From an uncultured Candidatus Saccharimonas sp. (GTDB lineage: Bacteria; Patescibacteriota; Saccharimonadia; Saccharimonadales; AQU-01), in assembly GCA_943358095.1 (NCBI GenBank), contig CALRGT010000007.1, positions 1 through 43,792 of the forward strand: a DNA stretch of 43,792 nt, in the 5' to 3' direction. Positions within the stretch are counted from its first letter, which is position 1, and every line of letters starts with the position of its first letter. The position numbers were made by a program, and so were the translations under genes. The notes beneath the pieces are model-generated. The model was not told the origin of the DNA, searched no databases, and saw only the letters and a program-made list of their open reading frames with translations. Shown here piece by piece: positions 31,279 to 39,096 of the stretch.

Positions 31279-32064
31279 CTATCTCTGGATTTGTACAATA
31301 GAATTTGCTAATCCGGTTTGAGTATTAACATCTACTAGAACTGAGTTGAATTGTAGAGTGCCGTCATTTTCTAATTCGTTCTTATTTTTTACACCGTCAT
31401 GCCAACGCGGAATAATTGACTCTAACTTAACACCCAAACTAGAGTGCAGCGAACCACACATGCCAACGTCAGTAATATGAGCCGTACCTTTTGGTAATAC
31501 CATGGCGTCGGCTGTCGGTACATGCCAATGATCACCAACTACTGCCGACACCTTACCATCCAAATAATATCCAATAACCCGCTTCTCGCTACTAAAATCA
31601 CCATGGAAATCAACAATAGTAGCCAACCTATTTACGCCAGTATTTTCTGCCAAAATTTTATCTATAGTTATTAACGGGTTTTCTATCTCTGGCTTATTAT
31701 TACCAAAAGTTTCACCCAAAATAGAAATTACCAAAACAGGCCCAGCATGACTTTTAATATATTTCCAACCTCGACCTGGACAGCCTATAAGATTAGCTGG
31801 CCCAATTACAGGTTGTGAGTTGTCTGCCAATAACGGCAATAATTCGGCAGACTTTGGAGTATGATTGCCGCCAGTAAAGAAGTCAACGCCGAGACCTTGC
31901 AGTAGCTTCATATCTGCTGGCGACATACTCTTGCCATTCGTAACATTCTCGGACTGAGCTATCACCAAATCAATCTGTTGTTCGCGCTTTAAATCAGGCA
32001 ACACTTTGCGTACTGCTTCGATGCCAAGTGGCCCCATAATATCGCCGATGTATAGAATCTTCAC
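31279..32064 (-). CDS. ymdB: YmdB-family metallophosphoesterase
   Basis: 261 residues. Calcineurin-like phosphoesterase of the YmdB group (cyclic-nucleotide phosphodiesterases). Metal ligands are visible in MKILYIGDIMGPLG (D8), AQSENVTNGKS, FFTGGNHTPKS, DFHGDFSSEK and VGDHWHVPTAD. The start is GTG. It lies 24 bp after the rny stop, the same rny-ymdB order known in Firmicutes, where YmdB affects RNase Y-linked regulation and biofilm formation. Same-operon control is likely; the in vivo substrate in this lineage is unknown. Confidence 0.93.
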   Translation of the reverse strand: MKILYIGDIMGPLGIEAVRKVLPDLKREQQIDLVIAQSENVTNGKSMSPADMKLLQGLGVDFFTGGNHTPKSAELLPLLADNSQPVIGPANLIGCPGRGWKYIKSHAGPVLVISILGETFGNNKPEIENPLITIDKILAENTGVNRLATIVDFHGDFSSEKRVIGYYLDGKVSAVVGDHWHVPTADAMVLPKGTAHITDVGMCGSLHSSLGVKLESIIPRWHDGVKNKNELENDGTLQFNSVLVDVNTQTGLANSIVQIQR

Positions 32065-32087
32065 TTTAAAGCAATGCTTTCTTCTAA

Positions 32088-33602
32088 CTACTTAGCAAAC
32101 TCAATAGCTCGAGTTTCGCGGATGACGTTAACCTTGATAGTGCCAGGGTACTGCATAGTACTCTCGATTTTTGTAGCAATATCACGAGCTAATTTAATGG
32201 CTGAAAGATCGTCAACGTTTTCTGGCTTAACGAATACACGAATTTCACGACCAGCGCTAATAGCATAGGCCTTGTCGATACCTTCAAAGCCTGTTGCGAC
32301 GTTTTCTAAGTCCCGCATACGCTCACCAAAGTTCTCGGCACTAATGTTGCGCGCACCCGGACGAGATGCACTAATAGCATCACAAACGCGTACGATAATC
32401 GCTTCAACTGAGGTTGCTTCCATGTCGTCGTGGTGTTGTTCTGCAGCTAGAGCCACTTCTTCTGGCGCTCCGTATTTACGCAACATCTCACCTGAAATAT
32501 GGTGGTGCTTGCCTTCCATCTTGTGCGTCATAGCTTTTCCAAGATCGTGAACTAATGTAGCGTATTTTGCTACTTTAACGTTGGCGCCAACTTCTTCGGC
32601 AATCAATCCTGCAATATGTGCCATCTCGGTGCTGTGCTTAAGTACGTTCTGGCCATAGCTTGTTCGATATTTAAGTTCACCCAATAACTGTAAGACTTCT
32701 TTTGGAATTCCGATCACACCGACTTCACGGGCTGCATCTTCAGCAGCACGCATTACGTCTTTTTGGACTTCTTTTTGTGCTTTTTCGACGACTTCTTCGA
32801 TGCGTCCAGGATGAACGCGGCCATCTTTTAATAGCATCTCTAGAGCTTGACGAGCGACTTCACGACGCACCGGGTCAAACGAACTAAGGATAATCATACC
32901 CGGAGTATCATCAACCATAATGTCTACGCCTGTAGCTCGTTGTAATGACTGGATATTTCGGCCTTCTTTGCCGATAATACGACCCTTCATTTCTTCATCA
33001 ACTAATTTAACGGCTGTAACAGTTCGCTCAGCAGTAACTTCGCTAGCCATTCTTTCCATGGCGCTAGTTATAATTACAGCTGCTTTTTCTTCTGCATTTT
33101 CTTGTGCTTCTGTCTGAAGCTTTGTGACTAAACCTATCAAATCGTTCTTGATGTCTCGCTCTGTCATTTGCATTAATTTTTCAGCAGCTTCAGTCTTACT
33201 AAGTTTTGCAACTTTTTCTAACTTTTCCTGTTGTTTAGTGCGAATGTCACGAATCTCGTTCTTGAGTCCATCAACTTCATCTTCACCCTTACGCAAAGCT
33301 TCTGATCGCTTGTCTAGTTCATCTAGTTTTTTGTCTAAGGATTCTTGACGAGACAATAGTCTTTGTTCGATATCCTTGGCTTCTCTACGACGATTTTGAT
33401 CTTCGCGACGTGCCTCATCACTAATCTTTGAAGCTTCTTCACGTGCCTCACTCAATTGTTTTTCGGCCTCTTTTTTGGCTTTTTTTAGCTCTTTGTCTGC
33501 AGCCTCTTCAGCTGAACCGATTTTACGTTTTGTGGTTACTGTGCTGGCTCCAAAGCCAATGCCAACGCCAACCAATGCCAATATAATGGTAATTGGATCC
33601 AT
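32088..33602 (-). CDS. rny: Ribonuclease Y
   Basis: 504 residues, the normal size. An N-terminal membrane anchor (about 4-22), a long Glu/Lys-rich coiled coil (about 30-190), a KH domain with GRIIGKEGRNIQSLQRATG, and an HD domain with VHDLGKAM (H and D near 347-348) and AAEQHHDD. This endoribonuclease starts mRNA decay at the membrane. AAAGGAT precedes the ATG by about 8 bases. Its 5'UTR contains a long hairpin that may be a self-control site. Confidence 0.96.
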   Translation of the reverse strand: MDPITIILALVGVGIGFGASTVTTKRKIGSAEEAADKELKKAKKEAEKQLSEAREEASKISDEARREDQNRRREAKDIEQRLLSRQESLDKKLDELDKRSEALRKGEDEVDGLKNEIRDIRTKQQEKLEKVAKLSKTEAAEKLMQMTERDIKNDLIGLVTKLQTEAQENAEEKAAVIITSAMERMASEVTAERTVTAVKLVDEEMKGRIIGKEGRNIQSLQRATGVDIMVDDTPGMIILSSFDPVRREVARQALEMLLKDGRVHPGRIEEVVEKAQKEVQKDVMRAAEDAAREVGVIGIPKEVLQLLGELKYRTSYGQNVLKHSTEMAHIAGLIAEEVGANVKVAKYATLVHDLGKAMTHKMEGKHHHISGEMLRKYGAPEEVALAAEQHHDDMEATSVEAIIVRVCDAISASRPGARNISAENFGERMRDLENVATGFEGIDKAYAISAGREIRVFVKPENVDDLSAIKLARDIATKIESTMQYPGTIKVNVIRETRAIEFAK

Positions 33603-33626
33603 AATGGATATCCTTTCTATTCCTGC

Positions 33627-33677
33627 AGATCTAGCGTTATGGCGTCACTATCACTTCATTAGCCATCGACTAGATCT
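33627..33677 (-). promoter_or_regulatory. Hairpin in the 5'UTR of rny
   Basis: AGATCTAG (33627-33634) pairs with CTAGATCT (33670-33677), and the stem continues inward with TTATGGC/GCCAT after a small mismatch. It lies about 25 bases before the rny start. A structured leader on an RNase gene fits feedback by the enzyme on its own message; this is inference. Confidence 0.5.
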
Positions 33678-33804
33678 GATAATCAAATTGAATTTAGTAT
33701 AAATTTATCTAGTGAAATCTGCTCTCAAAACTGCAAAATTCCTACATATAATATACGCTGTTGAGTGTCATTCGGTCAAATAAGAATAATATGGCTGATA
33801 TTTT

Positions 33805-34194
33805 CTATTTTTTGGGTGTTGTAATATTTGGCAATCCACCGTATTCCGGCACAGAAATCTTCTCATTCTCACCATCGCCTAGTCTTGCAATACCATCCGC
33901 AATCCAATTGTCTCCCAAGCAACTAACAATAGGCACCGCCAAAATCAATGACATCACATTAGCCACAGTAAATCCTATTCTTAGCCCAGTAAAACTGCCA
34001 GGACCCTTAAATACAACTATTCCTGTTATGTCGCTCCAAGATTTGTCGTATCTTGAAAGCATTTCTTCTATTTTTCTGTGTAAAGTAGTCGACAATTCGC
34101 GGTGCGCAAACCAGGTATAATGCTCTATACATTTACTATCCTCATATAGTGCAATCTCGGCCTCCGACTTGTCTGTTCGTATAAATAAAATCAT
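33805..34194 (-). CDS. tsaB: TsaB-like t6A synthesis protein, short form
   Basis: 129 residues, against about 220-230 in most bacteria. The N-terminal ASKHA half is present, with FIRTD at the start, HRELSTTLHRKIEEML, and the family hallmark VFKGPGSFTGLRIG. The second half is missing and replaced by a short polar tail. TsaB is a non-catalytic platform that pairs with TsaD through its N-terminal domain, so a half protein can still work. Its start overlaps tsaE by 4 bp, and the coupling with tsaE supports function. Confidence 0.88.
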   Translation of the reverse strand: MILFIRTDKSEAEIALYEDSKCIEHYTWFAHRELSTTLHRKIEEMLSRYDKSWSDITGIVVFKGPGSFTGLRIGFTVANVMSLILAVPIVSCLGDNWIADGIARLGDGENEKISVPEYGGLPNITTPKK

Positions 34195-34667
34195 TTATTA
34201 GCCTCTAAATCTTCAAACAAATACTTCATAGACTCTGGGTATTTAATGGTGATGTCCCGCTCGTCGTTTTCTAGAAGACTTATCTTGATAGCTGCTCTCT
34301 CCTCTGGCAACACATGCCTGACGACCTCCGCCCACTCAACTACAACCACTCCAGACGAATCATTTAACACTTCCTCTAATTCGGGACCAATGAGTCCTGC
34401 CTCTTGCAAGCGATAGAAGTCAAAATGATGAATGTTAAATTTTGGAGCAGAATAATTTCGACTAATCGTATAGGTTGGACTAGCTACATGATCATGACTG
34501 CCCGACCCTTCTACTAAACCTCTAACAAAAGTTGTTTTGCCGCCACCTAAATCACTTAATAGCTCAATCACCTCTCCCCCCTTCAGACGATTGCCTATTT
34601 TCTTTGCCAGCAATTCGGTATCTCTTGAAGCGGTAGAGTGCATTTTTAATATCATGTCGGTATTCAT
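34191..34667 (-). CDS. tsaE: tRNA t6A synthesis ATPase TsaE
   Basis: About 158 residues. The P-loop is SDLGGGKTT (S where most have G), followed by FVRGL, the SPTYTI switch, HHFDFYRL and VVVEWAE. It drives turnover of the TsaBDE complex that makes threonylcarbamoyl-adenosine on ANN-decoding tRNAs. I place the start at the ATG at 34667, which has TATACG plus six bases before it. The first 104 bases then overlap the end of the upstream lamin-tail gene in another frame, an unusually long overlap. Confidence 0.93.
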   Translation of the reverse strand: MNTDMILKMHSTASRDTELLAKKIGNRLKGGEVIELLSDLGGGKTTFVRGLVEGSGSHDHVASPTYTISRNYSAPKFNIHHFDFYRLQEAGLIGPELEEVLNDSSGVVVVEWAEVVRHVLPEERAAIKISLLENDERDITIKYPESMKYLFEDLEANK

Positions 34668-35886
34668 ATACACCGTATATTAACGCGAGACCACCAACTC
34701 CGGCAAGGATAGCAGGGTGTAATCTACTGCTGGGCTTTGGTGATGACGAGCTAGAGCCACTTGTTGAGGGTTGATTTGTTGATGTAGATTTTGTGGCACT
34801 GGCGGCTTTAACATTGCTAGTTTTTGGCTTAATAGGAGCTGCTTGTTTTATTGTGGCGGCCCTTACTGCCGGCTCTTTAGTAGTAGGAGGCAAGGGCAAT
34901 GTAAGGGAATTCGCCATAGCCGGAGTAGGCGAAAGTGTCCACATCCAAAAACCTTCAATCAATGCCCAAGATTGACCTTCAGGCGCCAACCCATAAGCAT
35001 CCGTTTGGTCGACAACTAAACCGGAAGAATCCAATAGTCTAGCCAAGCCGTCAGTATTTGACAAAGTAAGAGGTGACGCCCCACTAGTAAAATTAACATA
35101 AGATAATGCCGGTATTACTTGGTCGGTAAAGTTCAGATTATAAGAAAAACTTCTGCCCGTTTGCAGCTTGTAGCCAGCCAGACTAAATGGAATCGAATTT
35201 GGATTATATAGTTCGACGAATTCATCTTTTTCGTCTGTCTGAGGTGATGCAGGATTAGGAAGCATCTCACTTATTACTGGGGGAGTTAAGCCGGCGTTAA
35301 GTATCGGTTCTGGCGGTTGATCAACAGCAGGGGGAGTAGTCGTCAAGTCTACTAAATTGAAATCTAAAAAATTATTGTCGGTGTCCACAAATTGCCCACT
35401 GGAATCAATTTTACGATTTAAAACTTGACCGGCGGAAGGGGCTTTAGCTGAAGAAACTTCAGGATGTATCGCCGTCCCCCAACCTAACAAATCAACAACA
35501 TTGTTTAGATTGTCGACGAGCTGAATATGACCACCCACCTGGGCCAAACCCTCGACCATTATTTGACGATTCTGGGCAACCCCAACATAAGCACTCGTGG
35601 CAAACGTCATAGACTCACCGTCGGCAATAATTCCTGTTAGTGTCGCTTTAGTTGTGTAGGATATTCCTGTCGATGAAGCATAACGAATTCTCCAGCTATC
35701 TACCACCACTTCTCCTCCCGACTGGTTCGTAATCTCAACATACTCCGAACTTGCATTTGATGATGAGCCGGTCTGTAGCCCGGTTATTAATACCATTCCA
35801 CTTGCATAAACTTTTACAGACCAAAATGGCGCCAAAACCCACAATAATATTTCTATTAAAATAATCAAAGCTCTTAACTTGTGCAT
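34564..35886 (-). CDS. Surface protein with two lamin-tail domains
   Basis: 440 residues. A signal peptide (about 8-29, ending VYAS), a first lamin-tail domain (about 30-150, SSEYVEITNQSGGEVVVDSWR), a proline linker, a second lamin-tail domain (about 205-330, KDEFVELYNPNSIPFSLAGYKL), a Ser/Thr/Pro/Lys-rich stalk, one C-terminal membrane segment (about 394-410) and a basic cytoplasmic tail. The architecture is that of a membrane-anchored surface protein. Its cytoplasmic tail is coded by DNA that also codes the start of TsaE. Confidence 0.88.
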   Translation of the reverse strand: MHKLRALIILIEILLWVLAPFWSVKVYASGMVLITGLQTGSSSNASSEYVEITNQSGGEVVVDSWRIRYASSTGISYTTKATLTGIIADGESMTFATSAYVGVAQNRQIMVEGLAQVGGHIQLVDNLNNVVDLLGWGTAIHPEVSSAKAPSAGQVLNRKIDSSGQFVDTDNNFLDFNLVDLTTTPPAVDQPPEPILNAGLTPPVISEMLPNPASPQTDEKDEFVELYNPNSIPFSLAGYKLQTGRSFSYNLNFTDQVIPALSYVNFTSGASPLTLSNTDGLARLLDSSGLVVDQTDAYGLAPEGQSWALIEGFWMWTLSPTPAMANSLTLPLPPTTKEPAVRAATIKQAAPIKPKTSNVKAASATKSTSTNQPSTSGSSSSSPKPSSRLHPAILAGVGGLALIYGVYEYRHDIKNALYRFKRYRIAGKENRQSSEGGRGD

Positions 35887-36023
35887 ACTGCGTGAATTGT
35901 AGGATCGCGCTAACTACATAAGCAAGCATGAGCATGTTGCTATTCATTTACAGTTCATAATCAATGATAACTATTACAAGCACATACCGCATATTTGAAT
36001 GTCTTGCTATACTATGCTTAACC

Positions 36024-36560
36024 ATGTTGCAATTAAGTCAAACACTAATAGGGCGGCCAGTAATGAGTCTACGGACGGGCACTGCAGTAGCGACTACTAT
36101 TTCCGCTATTTTTAACCCTAACAATCTTAAGATAGAGGGCTTTTATGTACAGGATAGTTTTGACAGCAAGAAAAAGCTAATACTACTTTGTCAGGATATT
36201 AGAGAAATAATACCTCAAGGTATAGTAATCAACGATCACGAAGTTTTGGGAGAGTCAGACGAACTAGTAAGGCTAAAAGAAGTCCTAGAAATTGGCTTTG
36301 AACTAGTAGGCATGCCGGTCCAGACCGAAAGCAAATCCAAGCTCGGCAAAGTAAACGACTACGCCACAGACACCTCTTCGATGTTTGTCCAAAAGATTTA
36401 TGTCTCGCAATCAATAATGAAAAGCTTTAGCGGTGGGGCACTTAGTATCGACCGCTCACAAATAGTCGAAATTTCCAGCAGCAAAATTATCGTCAAAGAC
36501 TTGCAGCAGCCTTTGCGTGCAAAGCTAGGATCGTCGATATCATCTGCTCTCGCTAGCTAA
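36024..36560 (+). CDS. PRC-barrel-like domain protein
   Basis: About 178 residues without membrane segments. It looks like two PRC-barrel-type beta units: LIGRPVMSLRTGTAVATTISAIFNPNNLKIEGFYV, then LVGMPVQTESKSKLGKVNDYATD and IVEISSSKIIVKD. PRC-barrel proteins act in rRNA maturation and photosystem assembly; here an RNA or protein-binding role is possible. The start at 36024 is chosen because TATGCT (36013-36018) lies five bases before it and the family begins here; an earlier ATG at 35964 lies before the promoter. Convergent with recX, overlapping by 4 bp. Confidence 0.78.
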   Translation: MLQLSQTLIGRPVMSLRTGTAVATTISAIFNPNNLKIEGFYVQDSFDSKKKLILLCQDIREIIPQGIVINDHEVLGESDELVRLKEVLEIGFELVGMPVQTESKSKLGKVNDYATDTSSMFVQKIYVSQSIMKSFSGGALSIDRSQIVEISSSKIIVKDLQQPLRAKLGSSISSALAS

Positions 36561-37171
36561 TAGTCCTCGACAATGTCGCTATTTAAGCCGGCCTTTATAT
36601 CCCCATAGTTATAACCTTGGCGGGCGAGGTATTGCATCAGTTTTAGATCATCTTGATAGCGGCTTTGTTTGCGTTTTCTTGATATGAGATCTGCTAACAC
36701 GTCTGCTTCGCTGGTCTCATCTTCTGATATTACCTGTCTTATTATTTCGTCGGAAACACGTTTGGCGCGAAGTTCTAAACTGAGTTTACGCTGAGATATG
36801 GCTTTCAGCAGGCGACGACTAGAAACCCAAGCTTTAGCAAAAGCCAAATCATCAACATAATTCTTAATACTTAACTTGTTAAGTATAGTATCGATAAGGG
36901 CAGGGGAGTACTCTTTACGCTTCAAATACTCCTCAATCTCCCACTGACTGCGACGACGCAAACTAATAAAATTTATCGCTCTGTCATAGGCCTTATCTAG
37001 TTCGGCAGCTTGTTGTAAGTTGCTTAGCTCGCCTTCCGTCAACTCCATGTTTATATGAACCCTGCTACTTAGCAGCTCGCTCTCGCCAAAAGAGAACTTA
37101 TAAATACCATCAACATAAATAGAGAACCGGTCTGACCGCTTCACCTGTTGTTTGATGTTAGTTATTTTCAT
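36557..37171 (-). CDS. recX: Regulatory protein RecX
   Basis: 204 residues of three-helix repeats with the typical RecX pattern: ISLRRRSQWEIEEYLKRKEY, LAFAKAWVSSRRLLKAISQRKL, LRAKRVSDEIIRQV and a final YLARQGYNYGDIKAGL. RecX limits RecA filament growth. It lies downstream of recA on the same strand, with one extra gene in between, so the unit is probably recA - membrane protein - recX. Confidence 0.92.
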   Translation of the reverse strand: MKITNIKQQVKRSDRFSIYVDGIYKFSFGESELLSSRVHINMELTEGELSNLQQAAELDKAYDRAINFISLRRRSQWEIEEYLKRKEYSPALIDTILNKLSIKNYVDDLAFAKAWVSSRRLLKAISQRKLSLELRAKRVSDEIIRQVISEDETSEADVLADLISRKRKQSRYQDDLKLMQYLARQGYNYGDIKAGLNSDIVEDY

Positions 37172-37194
37172 AAGAACGATAAGGTCGAAATAGG

Positions 37195-37818
37195 TTAAGT
37201 TTTATTCTTGTTATCCGACCAGAGCTTTTTTACGTTATACCAGCCGTAAGTTAAGCCTCCTCCTTCAAAAGCAAATTCAGCGACATGAGGTGCGTGCATT
37301 GCGGCAAGGCCTAAGACGCTTGCTGGTATAACAAAATCACGCACAGAATCACGAAAGGCAAATCCATCAGCACCCTTCTTTCCGTGCATGCGACGATTTA
37401 GTCCAAACACCACAGCATTCAAAGCCACGGCACCTGCAGCCGCTTGATATTGATGCTGAGTTAAATCTATACCACTAAGTCGCTCTCTCCACTCTCCGAC
37501 TTCAGGAATAACTTCAGATGCCACCTCATATGTAGCGAAGCCAGAAGCTGCAGTAGCCAGGCCTACCATTAAAGAGCGAGCCTTTTTGGCAACACCTTCC
37601 TTCTTAGACCCAGCTTCAATCGATGCGGCGGCAAACGCTGCGGCATCTGACGCTTCTTCTGCAGCCTCAATAATAAGGGCTCCCTCATGGCCGGTCACAC
37701 CACCCCAGGCCTGTAAAACTGCTGAACCCATTCTTAAAGCTCCAGACAGGCCGAATCTTTTAACTCGTTCAGAGCGCGTTTCTTCCGTCGATGAAAGATC
37801 GGCAGATTTTTCTATCAC
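37195..37818 (-). CDS. Membrane protein between recA and recX, weakly like cation-efflux proteins
   Basis: 207 residues with about four to five hydrophobic segments. Two stretches recall the CDF cation-diffusion family: GVTGHEGALIIEAAEEASDAAAF where CDF has GS...DAxHSxSD, and LNRRMHGKKG...FRDSVRDFVIPASVLGL where CDF has SxxLxADxxHxxxD. The usual metal histidine is D in DSVRD, and acidic residues replace others. This may be a distant or repurposed CDF-like protein; the match is by eye and weak. It starts 3 bp after recA and is thus in the recA transcript. Confidence 0.5.
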   Translation of the reverse strand: MIEKSADLSSTEETRSERVKRFGLSGALRMGSAVLQAWGGVTGHEGALIIEAAEEASDAAAFAAASIEAGSKKEGVAKKARSLMVGLATAASGFATYEVASEVIPEVGEWRERLSGIDLTQHQYQAAAGAVALNAVVFGLNRRMHGKKGADGFAFRDSVRDFVIPASVLGLAAMHAPHVAEFAFEGGGLTYGWYNVKKLWSDNKNKT

Positions 37819-37821
37819 AAA

Positions 37822-38868
37822 CTACTCCTCTTTAGCGGCGGCTTCTGTGACTTTTTTGGCTATTTCGTCTCTAACTTTTGGATTTGCATCTAGGTAAGTC
37901 TTGGCAGCTTCACGACCCTGAGAAATCTTCTCGCCACCATAAGAGAACCATGCGCCAGCTTTTTCGACAATGCCCTTCTCTACTGCTAAGTCCAGAATAT
38001 CGCCTGACTTAGAAATACCCTGGTTATACATAATATCGAATTCGGCTTGACGGAAAGGTGGCGCAATCTTGTTTTTGACTACCTTAACCCTCGTACGGTT
38101 GCCGATAATCTCTTCGCCCGCTTTGATTTGGGCAATACGACGAATATCCATACGAACACTTGCGTAAAACTTCAAGGCGTTGCCGCCTGTAGTAGTCTCT
38201 GGGTTGCCAAACATGACACCGATTTTCATACGAATCCGGTTGATGAATATGACTGTGGCGTGCGAACGGCTAATAACGCCAGTAAGCTTACGCAAAGCCT
38301 GGCTCATCAAACGAGCCTGTAAGCCCATATGACTGTCGCCCATTTCGCCTTCAATTTCAGCTCTTGGTACTAGCGCCGCTACTGAGTCGACAACTATCAA
38401 GTCAACAGCATTACTACGAACTAACGTTTCGACAATCTCTAGGGCTTGTTCGCCATTATCTGGCTGAGACAACAGCAAGTTCTCTACATCTACGCCAATT
38501 CGTCTTGCATAAGCCGGGTCAAGGGCGTGCTCTGCATCAATAAAGGCAGCTGTTCCGCCATTACGCTGAACTTCTGCAATTGCGTGCAATGTAAGTGTCG
38601 TTTTACCAGAACTTTCTGGACCATAAACCTCTATAACACGACCCTTAGGAATACCGCCGCCCAAGGCGATGTCTAGAGAGAGACTACCGGTAGAAATGCA
38701 CTCAACCTTCTGTTTTTGAGCATCACCCATCTTCATGATAGAACCTTTACCGAACTGCTTTTCGATGGCTTCTAACGCCAAACCTAGGGCCTTACTTTTA
38801 CCCTCAGAAGCCGATGAATTCGAGCTAACTTCACCCTTGGTGTTATCGATTTTCTTTTCTTTAGCCAT
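37822..38868 (-). CDS. recA: Recombinase RecA
   Basis: 348 residues of normal layout. Walker A GPESSGKT (83-90), [10 protein letters not shown], the Walker B region [17 protein letters not shown], the L1 region [11 protein letters not shown]2 with [21 protein letters not shown], and a short acidic C-terminal end. GGGGG precedes the ATG, so this message has a leader. TATAAT lies upstream on the minus strand near 38923. I do not see a convincing LexA box in the upstream gap. Confidence 0.97.
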   Translation of the reverse strand: MAKEKKIDNTKGEVSSNSSASEGKSKALGLALEAIEKQFGKGSIMKMGDAQKQKVECISTGSLSLDIALGGGIPKGRVIEVYGPESSGKTTLTLHAIAEVQRNGGTAAFIDAEHALDPAYARRIGVDVENLLLSQPDNGEQALEIVETLVRSNAVDLIVVDSVAALVPRAEIEGEMGDSHMGLQARLMSQALRKLTGVISRSHATVIFINRIRMKIGVMFGNPETTTGGNALKFYASVRMDIRRIAQIKAGEEIIGNRTRVKVVKNKIAPPFRQAEFDIMYNQGISKSGDILDLAVEKGIVEKAGAWFSYGGEKISQGREAAKTYLDANPKVRDEIAKKVTEAAAKEE

Positions 38869-39096
38869 ATTACCCCCATTTTAAAAGTGTTTCTAATAGA
38901 ACGGCCACCAGTCGTTATATCAATTATAGCGCGACAAACAACTAAAATCGAACTGTTCATTTTTAAGTCATAATTGACGCAAATTGCAAAACCGCTCAAG
39001 CTAATGCTCCGGCCAGTAATATTGAGCCAAACTTATCAAATCCGCGTCGATAAGATTAACGTGCTAATGGTTTTTCGTATATAATAAGAAGCAAAT
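38869..39096. promoter_or_regulatory. Divergent gap between recA and the pilus operon
   Basis: 228 bp without a gene. For recA there is a minus-strand TATAAT near 38923-38928. For pilB there is TATAAT at 39080-39085, eleven bases before the ATG, so the leader is about five bases. GAACAGTTC occurs near 38950 but its half-sites are too close for a LexA site. Nothing else stands out. Confidence 0.5.

Noticed and set aside
33805-34194. tsaB as a pseudogene
   Set aside because: The frame is clean, the hallmark motif is intact and the stop is followed by no in-frame remainder of the second half, so it looks like a functional short form.
38940-38960. LexA-type SOS box upstream of recA
   Set aside because: GAACAGTTC has half-sites separated by a single base, which fits neither the Gram-positive nor the E. 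coli LexA site.
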